Shown here one piece after another: positions 18,958 to 27,948 of a stretch of 27,948 bases of DNA. Each line of letters begins with the position of its first letter. Positions within the stretch are counted from its first letter, which is position 1. The stretch is taken from the NCBI GenBank assembly GCA_002633005.1, contig NMRA01001074.1:31828-59775 (forward strand). The letters run 5' to 3'. This DNA comes from Phoronis australis (lineage: Eukaryota; Phoronida; Phoronidae). A program made the position numbers and the translations under genes. The notes under the pieces are model-generated. The model was not told the DNA's origin. It was given only the letters and a program-made list of their open reading frames with translations, and made no database searches.

Positions 18958-19076
18958 CACCACAGGTCACGAATCGTCTTTCACCATCAATCGCTACTCA
19001 CTACCAGTGAAATGACACCAATCACCAATGTATAACACTCACCACATGCACTGATAACCAGTCACCATCATTTACT
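18958..19076 (+). repeat. Degenerate TCACCA-rich repeat, first block
   Basis: Irregular repeats of TCACCA, CACTCACCA and ACCAGTCACCA. The same composition returns at 20585-20697 and 21008-21260, suggesting one old tract later broken by insertions. Confidence 0.6.
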
Positions 19077-19098
19077 TGGCGAAAATTTTTTGCCAAGT
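19074..19098. repeat. Short inverted repeat ACTTGGC...GCCAAGT
   Basis: ACTTGGC-gaaaatttttt-GCCAAGT can form a 7-bp stem, extended by A/T pairing in the loop. It sits at the border between the TCACCA tract and different sequence, so it may mark the end of an inserted element whose other end I cannot find. Confidence 0.45.
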
Positions 19099-20088
19099 AT
19101 GTTGCTCTGTCATTAAGTTTTTTTTGTTTGTTCGCACGATACAGGTCGCAGTTTTTGTCCGATCCTCATGAAATTTACACACAACTTGTACTTCCAGTAG
19201 TACAGGAGCCCTATTGTTTTTCGTCATAATCGTATCCAAGATAGCAAATATGGCAGCCATTTTGTTTTCAATTTCAGATTCAATTGCTCATAGAAGCCAT
19301 AATTTTTGATGTACTTGAAAATCTGTTGAAAAATTGAACAATACATGTGTTACAGATGTGCACGAAATTGTTCACTTCCGGTCAAAGGTGGCAAAAATAT
19401 CGGCAATTGCACATGTGCACTTCGATTTTGTTCAAAAAATGTTTTCTCCTGTAGAGGGCGCATTATAAAACCAATTGCTTCAAACTCTTTCAAGTATAAG
19501 TTTACTATGACACACTATTATGTAATGCTGAAAACCGAAAGTTGCTTTCAAGATGGCGGATTTGGCTCATTTTGATCCATTGTAAACGGGAAGAGGAAAT
19601 GATGTGAATTTTTGCATGTAGGTTCTATACGGTATTCTCTTTCAAATGAACTGTAACAATTTTTTTTTCAGACTTACCATTTTCGAGTTATTTGAAGTTG
19701 AATTTCAAAAGAAACGGCAAAATTCCATTTTTTTCAAAAAAATCTATGGAATTTTGTGAAACTATTAATTTAGAGTTTTGAACGGGCTTTCAGAAGATAT
19801 TTTCCATTTTTTGCTAGGATGTCTACTTTTTGAATTATTCAAAATTTTCTTATAGCACTGTTCCTTTGTTGAGCGCTCTTGCTGCATCAGTGTTGGTTTA
19901 GCTTCTATTGAACAAGACTGTAGCCCATTTCTTACTGATTTATGACGTCTAAGTTCATCATATGAAGGTTATCATTACCTGTATTGTTCATCATTGCCAC
20001 CATCATTGTCATATTCATCATCTTCGTCATCATCTATCGTCGTCTTTTCTATTAATTTCGCCAAGTTTCACTCCTTGGAGCACTTTTA
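19099..20088. other. Non-coding sequence
   Basis: No gene recognised. It contains CAAGATGGCGG at about 19551, YY1-like but without other promoter features, and from 19960 a CATCATCATC-like tract. Two overlapping plus-strand frames at 19962-20225 are products of this low-complexity sequence. Confidence 0.5.
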
Positions 20089-20150
20089 TTCACCTGTCGC
20101 TTTCATTCACCTGTCGCTTTCATTCATCAGTCGCTTTCATTCACCTGTGG
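20089..20150 (+). repeat. 17-bp tandem repeat, 3.6 copies
   Basis: TTCACCTGTCGCTTTCA at 20089-20105 and 20106-20122, a variant with ATCAG at 20123-20139, and a partial copy at 20140-20150. The 17-bp period is not a multiple of three, arguing against coding use. Confidence 0.92.
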
Positions 20151-20584
20151 ACACTGTTGCCACTCACCAACTCAAATCATTTTGGTAGTGGTATCAGTTA
20201 CCCATGCTGTAAACATTCCCTTTAAACGAAATAAGGGAAATAATGATCTGTTTGGTCACATAGTGAGGGTAATTACTGTTTCTTATCACATCATGTCTAA
20301 ATAGAAGGATTGGAAGGTCTATTTATCCATATTCATTTTGGAACATGAAAAGCAATGGAAACTATAAAACCTGAATAGGGGAATAAAAATTAGACCATGT
20401 GGGTTCATGAATTTTCAAAATTTGTCAAGCAATATTGATTTTGTCAACAACAACCCAAGCCTTGAGCTATTCATTGGCATATAATCTAATTAACTGGGTC
20501 TCTATCTCACAAGCTGTGCCTGAATTAATGAACGTGGATAAAACTTGGCCCTGGAGTGGGATACTTGTTTAAAGGGAATGTTCT
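20151..20584. other. Non-coding sequence
   Basis: No gene or RNA recognised. AATAAA at 20382-20387 is the first on the + strand after the receptor stop, about 2.4 kb downstream. Confidence 0.45.
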
Positions 20585-20697
20585 CCACATGCCACTCAAC
20601 AGCAATCATTGTCATTCTCCTGTTGACACCGCAAATCACCAACATGTAACAACACTGTCACCTCTCACCAACTCAAGTCACTCGTCACTCTCATATC
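20585..20697 (+). repeat. Degenerate TCACCA-rich repeat, second block
   Basis: Motifs such as AATCACCAAC, CTCACCAACTCAAGTCACTCG continue the pattern of 18958-19076 up to the MITE boundary at 20698. Confidence 0.55.
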
Positions 20698-21007
20698 CAG
20701 GGGCGGATCCAGGATTTTGAATTGCGGGGGCAGGGCACAGGAATAACCAGAATTTCACCACATGCGCGCGTCCAGCCTAAAATGTAGAGATGCATGGGTC
20801 TTGAATTTTTGGGTTTGTGGACCTTATTACTAAAAAAAAACGTAAACGAGGTTTGTTCAAGGCCTATGCATTGTGCATTCACCCCCGAGCCCCCCTGGGT
20901 GTGCACATATGCTAGTCACCAATTCGCACCCCGAACTGCCAAATGGTATCTGGGAGAATTTTAGGGGGGGCCGTGGCCCCCTTGTCTCCCCCCTAAATCC
21001 GCCACTG
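20698..21007. mobile_element. MITE, 310 bp, CAGGGGCGGATCC-type ends
   Basis: The left end CAGGGGCGGATCCAGGATTT matches the reverse complement of the right end (CCTAAATCCGCCACTG) with a few changes, giving CAG...CTG termini of a type common in animal hAT-like elements. ATATC lies immediately outside on both sides as a 5-bp direct repeat; 8 bp would be usual for hAT, so the superfamily is uncertain. Inside is a GGGGGCC-gt-GGCCCCC hairpin near 20966-20981. There is no coding capacity. It has inserted into the TCACCA tract. Confidence 0.82.
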
Positions 21008-21260
21008 ATATCAGTCACCACAGCCACAATCACTATCATTCACATGTCAACACTCACACGTCATGCAGTCACAACTGATCATCATACTCCTGTGTCTCCA
21101 CTTACCAGAAATCGCTATCAGCCACATCACATAGTCACATCTGCTCATAAACATCAATTACCTTGCATTTGTTATCAGTTATCGTTATCATTCACCAATC
21201 AACGCAAATTTCTTTCATACATCAGTCACCATTGATCATCGCTCATTCACAAATCAACAC
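21008..21260 (+). repeat. Degenerate TCACCA/ATCATT repeat, third block
   Basis: Continues the interrupted tract with ATCAGTCACCA, AATCACTATCATTCAC and ATTCACCAATCAAC motifs. A 120-codon plus-strand frame across the MITE border and this block is a low-complexity artefact. Confidence 0.55.
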
Positions 21261-21268
21261 AAATGATC

Positions 21269-21385
21269 ATCATCTCACGATCATAGCCACATTTAGCGAG
21301 GCACACTTGACACAGAGCAGCTGACTATCATCTCCCGATCATAGCCACATTTAGACGAGGCACACTTGACACAGAGCAGCTGACT
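21269..21385 (+). repeat. Recent tandem duplication, 58/59 bp
   Basis: Unit 1 (21269-21326) and unit 2 (21327-21385) both run ATCATCTC(A/C)CGATCATAGC... to CAGAGCAGCTGACT. They differ by one substitution and one inserted base, so the duplication is recent. Confidence 0.95.
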
Positions 21386-22374
21386 AGGCGCAAGTGGTGG
21401 CTTTTTCGTTTGAAAGTTAGAGCAGTTGCACTCGATCAATTGCTCCGGTGTCAACTACATGTCTCAACACAAAGTGGGGCAAGGAGCAAGGGATGATCTT
21501 TTATTGCTCTTGTGCAATAGATTACATACAGGTGATCACATTGCTTTGGACATTCTCACACTTAATCCAATCATGTGCGGACTGCTTTCATATAGCTGAC
21601 TTCCGTGCTGACCCAGTTTGCGATAATGTTGTGTAAATGTGACCGAAGTGGAGCAACTCCCGCCGTGACAACTTGTGCCACGACAAGTGTTCCTCATGTA
21701 AAAGTGGCTATAGTCACCACTGGTTATCAATCACTGTCATTCAGTAGTCTCAACAGAAATCACCTACCCATTCCAAGCACAATGCTAGTAATTTTCATGA
21801 CAAGTTATGCACACCTTGTTATCGATTGTACATTACACGCTCAGCATCAGAAAGCTATGTACATAGTGCTACGATGTGTTCAGCTTATCTGGAAAGTGTA
21901 ATTGGTTTCTGATGAGATAAATACATTAAAGGGACTACGGTAATTTTACATGTATTTCGCGCAAACATAATAGTCAAAATTGTAATTTTTCAAATGCGAA
22001 TTACATTGCTGGAAATATTGTAAACTCTTACCGAATGCTGTTTTTAACACCCCCTGACTGCAGATTATGCTTGAAACTGACTTAAATGTTCTTAGTGTTT
22101 ATTTTTATGGAGAAATTCAATAGTTAAGAGTTACACTGGTCAGCGAAGAAATACCGTAATCAACTACAGTGGCACTGAGCCCTGTGTGGTGTTTTCATGC
22201 ATTGACACTGAGCCCTGCATGTGTGGTATCATACAAGTTTTCCAAGGGCAGGCCATGATCAGGTTCCTGACATTCCATTGTAGTCTGTAGTTGGAGTCTG
22301 GCTGGTTCCCTACTTGCCTAGCCAGCACGCAGGTATCACGCAGTGGCACGTGCTTTAGCATTGGTCAGTGTAAC
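21386..22374. other. Non-coding sequence
   Basis: No gene recognised. Several frames of 60-98 codons overlap on both strands around 21448-21901 without domain signature. A short direct repeat CACTGAGCCCTG occurs at about 22173 and 22207. Confidence 0.45.
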
Positions 22375-22465
22375 CTGCTCAATCATTGGTTAGCTTTACA
22401 ACACCGTGAAAAAATGGCGGACTGTGAATGATTCTTAGCCTTGTCATGCAAGTGACGTCGCAGCA
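22375..22465. promoter_or_regulatory. Promoter-like motif cluster
   Basis: Within 90 bp lie an inverted CCAAT box (ATTGG, about 22385), an AAATGGCGG YY1-like core (about 22413) and a CRE-like TGACGTCG (22453-22460). This would suit a promoter, but I see no coding sequence next to it on either strand. Confidence 0.25.
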
Positions 22466-23023
22466 ACTATTTCGTTTCTGCAGTGATGTTTAATAGCTGC
22501 ATGCTTCAAGCACGCACGCACAAAAAACACGTATCTTAGTGGCTGATTTAACCCGGCAGTGTGTTATTCATACTGTATGAATACAGGACAGTATCGTAAA
22601 AAAAAGTTATCGCCAGTAGAAAGATGCACTCCGTAAAGGCGCAACCACAATTTCTAGGATTCACATTTCCTGAACATAAATTTTAAGCACCGATTTGTTT
22701 GTACAACAGACCACATTTACACTTCAGTCCATAAGTCATGCCAGTTTGTTTGTGTGAAGCACTGCCTGCTGAGAATTTGACTAGCCAATCAGAAACACCG
22801 GTGTAAAAAACTTTCCCGAGGAAAATTAAGTGATACCTGCGTGTTGGCTTCTGACCACCTAGCGGCACGTCATGGTAGGGAACCAGCGAGTAGTTGGAGT
22901 GAGCACCATTACAGTTTAGAAGGCAAGCAAGTCAGGCTGTGATTTTTTGAAAATTTTTTTGAGGACTATATTTTTAGATGGCTTTTGGATGGCAGTGTGT
23001 TAATATTTTCTTACTTTTGTATA
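22466..23023. other. Non-coding sequence
   Basis: No gene or repeat recognised apart from a palindrome-like TTCATACTGTATGAA near 22567. Confidence 0.45.
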
Positions 23024-23369
23024 TTAAAGCTGCATTCATTTCGCCCGTTTAGCTGGCAATGTTGAATTCTTAAACAATGATTTTGGGGTTGAAAAAGTTT
23101 AACGCACTTCGATCTCAAAGAATTGCAGTATGAGCTGGCGACTCAAGTCGCAGACAAATCATATCACTTTCGAATATTCCTTGCTCTTACGGTGACCAAC
23201 CTCAATACCTGAAGCGTTTTCTTGAATAGCTGATGGTTTCCATGTTCTTGTTGGTAACGGAAATAGAATCCTGTCATGGTAAGGAATATTAAACGGAATT
23301 TATAGAGTACGAGACCTAATTATGCAATTTTTTTTAGCCAGGTAAACTGGGCGAAATGCAGCTTAAAGC
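23024..23369. mobile_element. MITE-like element flanked by TTAA
   Basis: The left end (GCTGCATTCATTTCGCCCG then TTTAGCTGGC, to 23057) and right end (GCCAGGTAAACTGGGCGAAA then TGCAGC, from 23337) are inverted repeats of about 30 bp with one 4-bp insertion and two or three single-base differences. TTAAAGC occurs outside both (23024-23030 and 23363-23369). TTAA target sites are typical of piggyBac and Kolobok-like elements. The interior, ~280 bp, has no coding capacity but contains a GCGACT-ca-AGTCGC hairpin at 23138-23151. Confidence 0.7.
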
Positions 23370-24512
23370 TTTGTTTGTACGTTTATTATCAAATAAAATT
23401 CTGTAATTGATCAGATATGTATTTGTTATTCATTACGAAAACCTTCAGTTTGGTTTCATCTTCAGACGACAGTACATGATTTCAAAAGGGTTAAATCCAA
23501 ATATCAATCAAGTTCATTGTCTTGTGTTAAGCACCAGGACTCCGGATGGTTGGACAAAAAAAACATTCACACCATTCAAGTCTCATATAACATTCCCGCC
23601 AAAATTCATTTCTTTTCAAATTGTTACTATTGCATCAATTGTTTTTTAACCTTGGGTGTACGTGGTATACCTAGAATTACAAAAAATGAACAGATCTCAA
23701 AGTTGACTAGTTGGCGTTGGTGAGGTCTTGGCTGTTATAAATGTATCCCACGTCACTGGGAGAACAGCTGGGTCACTTACAGGGATACTGTATCTTAAGA
23801 ACCAGTTTACTCCACTGAATAACGGTTATAAAACTGGTTCTCAAAATCCAGAACCCCTTGCCAACATCTGTTTATAATAAATTCTAGGGGTAGGCCAGGC
23901 TTGGGAGCAGCTTGCATCCATGTGTGATAGTGTAGGAGCATAACAATATTCACCGACCACCATTTACCACTGACAGCAGTAAGTGTACTGGTTTTCCTAA
24001 ACTTTCCAATGAATGTTGGAGTGATCATTCAATCATCATGATCCTATTTTTGACCTAGCACTACTGGGTTTAATATGCAAATTCTGTAAACCAGAGGCAC
24101 GTTACATTTAATAAAAAACATTCCCCAGACACTTGCGGTTAGAACTTGCTTCAAGAATGAACACCATAAATTCCCTCCCTGAATTCAACAGTATCGCTAC
24201 GCAGACCAATCACTTCAGTGTGCCTGTTATGCTAGTTTACACTCACCTTTCACTCGAGTTTTGGGTAATGTGCACGTAAATTCTTTTCTGGAACACACCC
24301 CAAACAAATCAAACATTTAGTAGCTGGAAAATGAATTACTTTGTTTTAAAAATGATCCTGAAAATTATGACGTCATCAATTACTTATGAAATTCCAATTT
24401 AAAAAATGTAATGACCTAACAAACTTCAATATTCATAAGTGGATAAGTTTATTATTTAAGGTGATACAACAACAACGTACTATTTAATGACAGTCAACCA
24501 CACCAACAAAAT
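23370..24512. other. Non-coding sequence
   Basis: No gene recognised; small overlapping frames at 23407-24028 lack domain signatures. A CRE palindrome at 24367-24376 is listed separately. Confidence 0.45.
24367..24376. promoter_or_regulatory. Full CRE palindrome
   Basis: ATGACGTCAT is the complete CREB/ATF palindrome with symmetric flanks. A 10-bp exact match is uncommon by chance in 28 kb, but no adjacent gene is visible. Confidence 0.4.
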
Positions 24513-24554
24513 GAGCCACAAGTGAGCTCTGTGGAGCCACAAGTGAGCTCTGTG
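24513..24554 (+). repeat. Exact 21-bp tandem duplication
   Basis: GAGCCACAAGTGAGCTCTGT plus G occurs twice back to back with no difference. Confidence 0.97.
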
Positions 24555-26277
24555 GAGACTGACTTGCAAGATCTCGTTCATGCAATTGCACTACTATGTT
24601 CAATGATGACGGCAGCAAAGCACTAAAACTGAACTTTTTTCATTCATCTGTTTTCATTAAATGAGACTTTTCCTAGTCACTAGCAGCGTTTGAAATACAC
24701 GGTGGCCTGGGGCCAGTGGATTTGCAGCCAGGCCTGTAAATTTTAACATATAGGCCCTATTTGGATGTGGTCTCGTATTCATGCAACTGGCCCGGCGAGC
24801 CAGCACATTTATTTGCTGAAGGTCAAACACTGGTCACTGGTCGGACACCACCCAACAACATGGTCAAAAACTTCATTCCTTTAAAATCCAATGAATACAG
24901 CAAAATGAAAACACATAAGACTGCCACTGGTATGATGAAGAATAATTAGTCGAAAACACATTCATCAAAAATGTTTTCATGCTCTTCTACACCAATGGAC
25001 ATTCCGAGAGATGAAACTACGGCCAATACCACAAAATTTTTCAAAACATGGTGGACTAGAGGAATTTCCCTTTGTCAAAATTTTCAACGAAAACAAAACT
25101 TCGGGGTCGGAAAGTTTTACTTCCTAATTAGCATGATTTATAGAACACAGCTGTGACTTAGGAACTTTGGGTAAAAATGTGAACATGTTCAGCAATGTAG
25201 TTCATCTTCGAAAATATGAAAGATGTCAATTATAGACACCAGTAATATTTTTGTACTAATAACAGACAAGTTTTTGAACTATAATCCTTCAGAGGTAATC
25301 AAATCAAAATTTTCTATTTCAGATAAAGTGGATACAAACTTGCCTTCCATCGCAAAATAAAAACAAACTTATCGTTATTAAATTGGTCTCAAATTGTTCC
25401 TTACTCATAAGAAGTGATTTCAGGGGTTTGGAACATCTGACAGTTCAGTGTTGCTGAAATCCACGTCTGGGAAGTTGGCTTGTCAAAGCTTGTCTCGAGG
25501 AATAACGATCTGTCAGTTACTTGCAAGGGTAAGGAACAAGTCGCGACCAGTTTTACAGCAGTAACTAGTCTGAATCAAAAGTTGACTTCTTAGGACATAG
25601 CGCAGGTTAAATGTACCTTTTGACATCGCACTTAGCCAAAAGAGATATCATTTATCCTAGAGAGGACACTTGCAGACAAATACTATCCGCGAAACTGACG
25701 AACAAGGCACATGTTTGTCCTACTTCTGTTGACATGTGCTAACCTGCAACTGCCCAGTGGATATCCTGCTGAGGTTTGTGAGACCTCACACTGGTTACCC
25801 ATGTGCATGACTGCAGACACTCTGCATGGTTACCACATTGCGAATTTGTGCAACTTTCCGTTAAGTTTAGAAACCCAAGTACTGAGATGAAATGCAACAT
25901 TTTTAATAATTAAACCATTTTACATATTATACAACAAAAGATAGTTTGATTCACAAAGAAAAGTCTTACAAAACGCACAAATTTTATTAAAATACAAAAA
26001 ATGAGGCGAACACTATAAGTACCATAAAACACCATTTTACAATTAAAACAGTACATGACCGGTGCAGCGTTTCATGTACCCAAGACACTCACTTATTAAA
26101 CTGAGAATTCCATCCCATACTTTCAATATTTCAACCTCACCAACCAATCACATCAGTGTCAGACATTTTGCCAGGGGTACAATTAGTAAGGTTTTGTGCA
26201 TACTCCTGAAACACTTTCGTCAAAACAGATGTGATCTATTTTCTTGGAAAGAGCTTCCAGTACATAATTGCTGGAAA
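24555..26277. other. Non-coding sequence
   Basis: No gene recognised. Short plus-strand frames at 24761-24949 and 24971-25156 have no domain or splice context that I can support. Confidence 0.45.
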
Positions 26278-26716
26278 CCAGTGCGCGGTTGCATGAAACA
26301 GTCCCAAATAGGGACTCCACTAAGTTCCCTAAATCTACCGCGTATTTTTGGACTTGTGAAAACACCGATTGCCCTTTCTTGTATTGTTTTAGTTTCATTA
26401 CTAGGTCAACTTTTGACCACAAAGCAGAGTGAACTCTAGGTTGAATTGCCAATATTATCTAAAATAATTAGGGATATTTCCATGCAACACCACCAATTTA
26501 AGGACTGAGTCTCTACTTATTTTCAGTGAACTCTTTATTCAGTTTTTAGTTATATGATTAGAAAATGTCATTAATCAAAGAGGAGCTGATGATAATAATG
26601 ATGAAAGGATAGAAAAATATTGCACCTACGAGTCCATAAAGACACAAATCCGCAAAAAGACTTAGGGACCTTAGTTGAGTCCCTATTTCGGACTGTTTCA
26701 TGCAACCTGCCACTGG
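26278..26716. repeat. Long inverted repeat, ~58-bp arms
   Basis: The arm 26278-26336 (CCAGTGCGCGGTTGCATGAA ... CCCTAAATCT) is matched by the reverse complement of 26659-26716 (CCAGTGGCAGGTTGCATGAA ... CCCTAAGTCT) at roughly 85-90% identity, with weaker similarity outward. About 320 bp separate the arms. It could be two opposed copies of one repeat or the ends of a foldback element. The 125-codon frame over the left arm is not convincing as a gene. Confidence 0.8.
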
Positions 26717-27364
26717 TTCTTCATCTTGAAGTATTTTACCTATCGACCTTCTCATCTTGAAGGGATAATGCTAATATAACAAAAAAAAGTTCATGAGCAC
26801 CTTTGGAAGCACCAAATAGAACCTTGATCATTTTTAAGATCTAAATCATAGCTACCATATCAAACAATGATTTGAGAAATTTTGGGCATTCCCAACAATA
26901 CGAGAAGCCTTGGAAAAATGAAAACGATCGTGTCCACAATTGGTGACGCATCGGAAAAGGCACTGAAATCTTCATGTATTATTGCTTAGGTCAGACCTTT
27001 AGTACTCAAATAAAATCGTATTGAGGATCATTTCTAAAATCAATAATGTATTGTTTTGGGGAAATTAAAGAAAGCGTGGATCGTGACATGTTGAGATATG
27101 ATAAGCTGAGCCGTGGTGTCGCAAATATCAACATGGTAACCAAATGGGAAAAAACAACCCTATCACAATCAAGCAGAGTTAATAAAACTGTCGAGCCAAC
27201 AAAAAAGCCTATCTATGCTTTTTGGTGCCACTCTAAATGACTAAGATGTTGCATTTATCACACCAGGCTGCATCAAAATTGTTCCAGAATTTCCTCTTAA
27301 CTTACTGTTTAAATTCCCAATCAAGAAATATGATAAGTAATAGATCTATCAAATAGGACAATTT
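26717..27364. other. Non-coding sequence
   Basis: No gene, RNA or repeat recognised. Confidence 0.45.
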
Positions 27365-27378
27365 GTTGCCACGGCAAC
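27365..27378. promoter_or_regulatory. Perfect RFX X-box
   Basis: GTTGCC-AC-GGCAAC is an exact 6+6 palindrome fitting the X-box bound by RFX factors, which in animals commonly drive ciliary genes. No ciliary gene is visible in the window; the target may lie beyond the right edge. Confidence 0.5.
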
Positions 27379-27948
27379 ACTCTCACCATAACAGGACTGG
27401 CCTTCTCAATGATTGTCTGAAGTATTTTTGACAGGCAAACTCTGTGAATTCTCGTCACAAACGGAATAAAGTTTTGTACGGTAAAATCTCATCAATTTCA
27501 TGATGAAAATAATTGCCAAAATTACCTTTTTTTCATTTTTCAGACCATCTAGCATGTTAGTGAATAGTACAGAACTTGAACATGATAAAGAATTATTTTG
27601 AGGCCACATGTATTTTATGAAAAATAAGAGAAATAAGTTCAATAGCCCGTCACATTGTGTCCCAAATCAGTGAGATTCAAGGATTTTTGAAAACCATTTT
27701 TTGGACTTATTAATACAGTTAGTTTTGATTTTGTGGTTTTGGACTGCCAAAAGAAAGGAAAATAAGTTTAACAATAGCACAAGTTCAATGGCCAGTACTG
27801 TATAACCTCACAGAGCATTGCTTTACATCACCGTGAACCTGTTAGAAAGACGTCTTACTTAAAAAGATAATATACATTTCTTAGACTTAACACCCTAAGT
27901 TGTCTAAGATGCTTGAACAAAAATTGTCTAACAAAAACTGTTAAAACT
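27379..27948. other. Non-coding sequence at right edge
   Basis: No gene recognised up to the end of the window. A 78-codon minus-strand frame at 27406-27642 is AT-driven and lacks signature. Confidence 0.45.

Noticed and set aside
19962-20225. Histidine-rich secreted protein (CxxH-like start)
   Set aside because: Composition comes from an ATCATC/CATTCACC repeat; the 17-bp unit shifts frame and a second frame overlaps it.
20873-21235. 120-codon plus-strand ORF
   Set aside because: It crosses a MITE boundary into low-complexity TCACCA repeats and has no domain.
25061-25070. NF-kappaB site GGAATTTCCC as evidence of immune regulation
   Set aside because: The degenerate consensus is expected several times by chance in 28 kb, and the site is 7 kb beyond the receptor's stop codon.
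26062-26439. 125-codon plus-strand ORF
   Set aside because: It overlaps the inverted repeat and an 89-codon frame on the other strand; no signature or splice context.
1-27948. CRISPR array or bacterial operon
   Set aside because: No regular spacer-repeat array exists; GT-AG introns, LTR elements and a SINE show the window is eukaryotic.

Overview
This is a eukaryotic, AT-rich window with spliced genes and many transposon remnants. It has canonical GT-AG introns with pyrimidine tracts, BEL/Pao and Ty3/Gypsy LTR retrotransposon remains, a tRNA-derived SINE, MITEs and degenerate minisatellites. There are no operons, Shine-Dalgarno sites or long uninterrupted ORFs. The mix suggests an invertebrate animal, perhaps a marine one such as a lancelet or hemichordate; that placement is a guess. 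Two single ambiguous bases (positions 1746 and 2525) indicate an unfinished assembly.

The one host gene I can support is on the + strand at about 12966-17965. Four exons with phase-compatible junctions (1-1, 1-0, 0-0, 0-stop) encode, in order, a cysteine-rich domain, a short stalk, a single transmembrane helix followed by Lys-Arg-Lys, and a short tail ending in a PIQASED sequence. The cysteine spacing (C-x17-C-x2-C-x3-C-x6-C-x3-C) matches the compact TACI/BCMA class of TNF receptor domain, and PIQAS fits the PxQx(T/S) TRAF-binding core. I read it as a small TNF-receptor-superfamily member. Its 5' end is unresolved. A CpG-rich, palindrome-dense patch at 322-432 holds an ATG, 11 codons and a phase-1 donor, which would give a 168-residue protein without a signal peptide, but the link is unproven.

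Layout: 1-505 holds the palindrome cluster and candidate first exon. 1276-1556 is a degenerate tandem repeat. 2490-3881 is a BEL/Pao relic (zinc knuckles, protease, broken reverse transcriptase). 5366-8102 is a second BEL/Pao element with nearly identical LTRs but a badly deleted and frameshifted interior. 8428-10918 is a 2.5-kb element with inverted ends and GTTAACCGCCC-type subterminal repeats. 11630-12923 is the 3' end of a Ty3/Gypsy element (integrase, polypurine tract, short LTR) ending 42 bp before the receptor's cysteine-rich exon. 12966-17965 is the receptor, with a complete SINE in one intron and ~150-bp tandem repeats in another. 18958-21750 is degenerate TCACCA/ATCATT repeat sequence interrupted by a CAGGGGCGGATCC-type MITE. 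21750-27948 has no recognisable gene but contains a TTAA-flanked MITE, a long inverted repeat, a full CRE palindrome and a perfect RFX X-box.

Apart from the receptor, the coding remains are dead mobile elements and do not form a pathway. If the candidate first exon is right, the BEL, 2.5-kb and Gypsy insertions all lie in one ~12.5-kb first intron.
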